Shown piece after piece: positions 6,085 to 7,301 of a stretch of DNA of 7,301 nt. How positions within the stretch are numbered: the stretch's first letter is position 1; the number at the start of each line of letters is the position of its first letter. Made by a program: the position numbers and the translations under genes. The notes below the pieces were generated by a model. The model had not been told where the DNA came from. It did no database searches and was given only the letters and a program-made list of their open reading frames with translations. This DNA is from Verrucomicrobiales bacterium (lineage in GTDB: Bacteria > Verrucomicrobiota > Verrucomicrobiia > Limisphaerales > UBA9464): the NCBI GenBank assembly GCA_003445095.1, contig DLVS01000348.1, forward strand, positions 1-7,301, written 5' to 3'.

Positions 6085-6109
6085 ATTGTAAAGCAATGGT
6101 AAGTCTTAC
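6085..6109 (-). promoter_or_regulatory. Possible promoter and operator of the CotH gene
   Basis: On the minus strand, a TACAAT (6085-6090) close to the -10 consensus lies about 108 nt upstream of the CotH ATG. Eight bases further upstream is GTAAGACTTAC (6099-6109), a perfect odd-centred palindrome. Downstream of the TACAAT is GCACACGCGTGC (6061-6072), whose CACGCGTG core is also palindromic. No recognisable -35 hexamer sits at 16-18 bp spacing, so the promoter call is tentative. A repressor or activator half-site pair between -35 and -10 would fit. Confidence 0.25.
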
Positions 6110-6153
6110 GGCTGACTGACCCGCCTGCCGCCATTTCGGTTTCCCGCAAGTAA

Positions 6154-6170
6154 CGATCGGATCGAGATCC
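6154..6170. repeat. Overlapping short inverted repeats CGATCGGATCG / GGATCGAGATCC
   Basis: CGATCGGATCG (6154-6164) and GGATCGAGATCC (6159-6170) share bases, and each reads as an inverted repeat around GATC. They lie in the spacer upstream of the CotH gene. They may be a regulator site or a chance cluster of GATC-containing sequence. Confidence 0.25.
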
Positions 6171-6214
6171 TTCCCCAATGATTCGCCTCAAGGAAGAGAC
6201 CTCCCCAGTGTCGG

Positions 6215-6304
6215 GCGAAGACGCGAAGAGGAAGGGGCAGTTGACCGCGGATTTCACGGACCCGCTGCTTTTCTCTTCATCCGCGTAATCCGCGCCATCC
6301 GTGG
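6215..6304. repeat. Relic of dispersed intergenic repeat, overlapping the hsdS 3' end
   Basis: Three tandem 9-nt units occur at 6278-6286 (CATCCGCGT), 6287-6295 (AATCCGCGC) and 6296-6304 (CATCCGTGG). CGCGGATTTCACGGA (6246-6260) is an inverted partner of TCCGCGTAATCCGCG (6280-6294), matching at 13 of 15 positions with a 19-nt loop. Just left is a second tandem motif, GCGAAGAC/GCGAAGAG (6215-6222 and 6223-6230). Both motif types ('accacggatggcgcggattacgcggat' style and 'gcgaagacgcgaag' style) are familiar to me as abundant intergenic repeats in Verrucomicrobiota and some other environmental bacteria. This is from memory and not checked by search. Confidence 0.6.
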
Positions 6305-7301
6305 TTCCGCTTGCCGGATTCGTTCCAACAGCTTCTCCGCCGGTTCGTCCGTGGGGTCTTGGGGGACGAGTTGGCCGCGGAAGGCGCGGGCGAGGAGGGA
6401 GGGCGTGAGCTGGTCCACTAGCGCCTGGGCTTTCCTGAACCGCGCCTCGATTTGGTCCGCCAGCGCAAACAACGCTTCCACCCGGCGCACGATTTCCTGT
6501 TGTTCGGCGGGCGGAGGCAACGGAACCGGCAATTTCCTGACGTCCGCCAAGTTGAGTCCTGGCATATCGATGCCTCGGTAGTGGTGGTGAAGCCAATCCT
6601 GCGCGTATTTCGATTCGAGCCAGCGAGCCAAAAATCCGGTTGAGATTAGCTCAGACGGTCTGAACCGAGCAGTGCCTTGTGTAATGTTGCCGCCGTTAAG
6701 AGAGCTCGGAACAATTGCGACCTTCGTATGGCGAATAATTCCAAGCAATACGTCACCGCTTTTCAGTGAAGCACGCTCATACCGTTTGGCAATTTCGCGG
6801 CTTGTGCGACGAAGTTGGTCAACGAGAATCTTTCCATTTTGGATATCCAACCCACGAACGTAGGGCACTCCGTTAGGAGCTTCAGGGCCGGGTTGAACGA
6901 TGCCGTAGACAATTTCCGCTCCGGGCTCAACTACTTCTGCCGCCGCTCCCCAGCACCAATCAGTCGGCAATTCTGGCAGCATGGCCCACTCGAAGGGTGT
7001 TGATGATTTGAAGCGCTGGCCGTTCTTCAACGCTTCGGCGAACTTCTTGTCTTGTTGAGCGTGTTTCAGGAGTTGCGGCTCAACTGATTCCGTTTCGTTC
7101 TCCTCCCGCCAATCGGCGGTGAGGTGGCCGGAGCAGGCGGCGGCGAGGACGGATTGGCGAAAGCGTTTGAGCAGGACCGGAATCTTCGCCAGCCGCTGCT
7201 GGCAGGCGTCCACTTTGCTCAACATCGTCTCTAGCTTCGCCACAATCCGCCGCTGCTCGGCGAGCGGAGCGAGCGGGATTTCCAAATCGCGGAGATGATT
7301 C
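6254..7301 (-). CDS. hsdS: Type I restriction-modification specificity subunit HsdS (partial, N-terminal part off-window)
   Basis: Predicted DNA-recognition subunit of a type I restriction-modification complex; it directs HsdM and HsdR to a split target sequence. The frame is open to the window edge, so the N-terminal recognition domain is missing here; a TTG at 7283-7285 is an internal Leu codon, not a start. About 348 residues are visible. Near residue 6 begins the central conserved region, IPLAPLAEQRRIVAKLE, followed by a long helix. A charged linker runs to LPTDW (about 111), which opens target recognition domain 2 with YVRGLDIQNGKI and LKSGDVLLGIIR. From about 257 the distal conserved region, LPVPLPPPAEQQEIVRRVE, repeats the central one, as expected for the pseudo-symmetric subunit, again with a long helix. 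The last residues, RMARITRMKRK, are encoded by a dispersed repeat. The next gene downstream is CotH, so hsdM and hsdR would lie to the right or elsewhere. Confidence 0.9.
   Translation of the reverse strand, partial: NHLRDLEIPLAPLAEQRRIVAKLETMLSKVDACQQRLAKIPVLLKRFRQSVLAAACSGHLTADWREENETESVEPQLLKHAQQDKKFAEALKNGQRFKSSTPFEWAMLPELPTDWCWGAAAEVVEPGAEIVYGIVQPGPEAPNGVPYVRGLDIQNGKILVDQLRRTSREIAKRYERASLKSGDVLLGIIRHTKVAIVPSSLNGGNITQGTARFRPSELISTGFLARWLESKYAQDWLHHHYRGIDMPGLNLADVRKLPVPLPPPAEQQEIVRRVEALFALADQIEARFRKAQALVDQLTPSLLARAFRGQLVPQDPTDEPAEKLLERIRQAEPRMARITRMKRKAAGP

Noticed and set aside
5372..6091. 239-codon antisense frame over the CotH 5' half
   Set aside because: It is opposite the signal peptide, EF-hand and kinase motifs of CotH; composition is shadow-like.
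6215..6304. Possible CRISPR array because of short repeated units
   Set aside because: The units are 8-9 nt tandem copies without spacers, unlike CRISPR repeats.
6057..6596. 179-codon minus-strand frame overlapping the hsdS end
   Set aside because: It is out of frame with HsdS, very Pro/Arg/Gly-rich, and extends through repeat sequence; there is no sign of an HsdS frameshift that would join it.

Overview
The window is GC-rich bacterial DNA. Long, well-spaced genes fill most of it, and one larger gap between two convergent genes holds no credible gene. Lineage was judged from content only. A secreted CotH-type kinase carrying EF-hands and Gly/Pro-rich linkers, weak or absent Shine-Dalgarno sequences in front of most genes, and intergenic 'ACGCGGAT/ATCCGTGG' and 'GCGAAGACGCGAAGA' repeats together suggest the Verrucomicrobiota (Pedosphaera/Limisphaerales-like) or a neighbouring PVC phylum. 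This is an inference, not a marker-gene result.

Layout, left to right. (1) Bases 1-109 may hold the 3' end of an upstream gene that overlaps the next start. (2) 93-1487 (+) encodes a Wzx-type polysaccharide/lipid flippase. (3) 1540-2448 (+) encodes an FkbM-family SAM-dependent methyltransferase. These two look like the tail of a surface polysaccharide or glycan cluster. (4) 2628-3509 (+) encodes an EamA/DMT-type membrane transporter behind a 178-nt spacer. (5) 3510-3850 is a convergent intergenic region packed with inverted repeats, at least two of which compete for the same bases. (6) 3851-5977 (-) encodes a secreted CotH-family kinase-like protein with one EF-hand near the N-terminus and four more (one degenerate) inserted inside the CotH fold. 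(7) 5978-6253 is the upstream region of the CotH gene, with a possible promoter and operator-like palindrome and the start of a repeat relic. (8) 6254-7301 (-) is the C-terminal part of a type I restriction-modification specificity subunit (HsdS) that runs off the right edge. Its last residues and stop codon lie inside the repeat.

How the genes work together: the flippase would move lipid-linked glycan across the inner membrane, and FkbM enzymes commonly methylate glycan or small-molecule hydroxyls, so these two probably share a pathway. The DMT transporter may or may not belong to it. The CotH protein acts outside the cytoplasm and has no visible link to the glycan genes. The HsdS fragment belongs to a restriction system whose other subunits must lie to the right, because no hsdR or hsdM follows it here. 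I found no RNA gene, CRISPR array, transposase or phage gene. I did not find a clearly new system; the best leads are the structured convergent spacer, the EF-hand insertion in CotH, and the repeat-derived HsdS tail.
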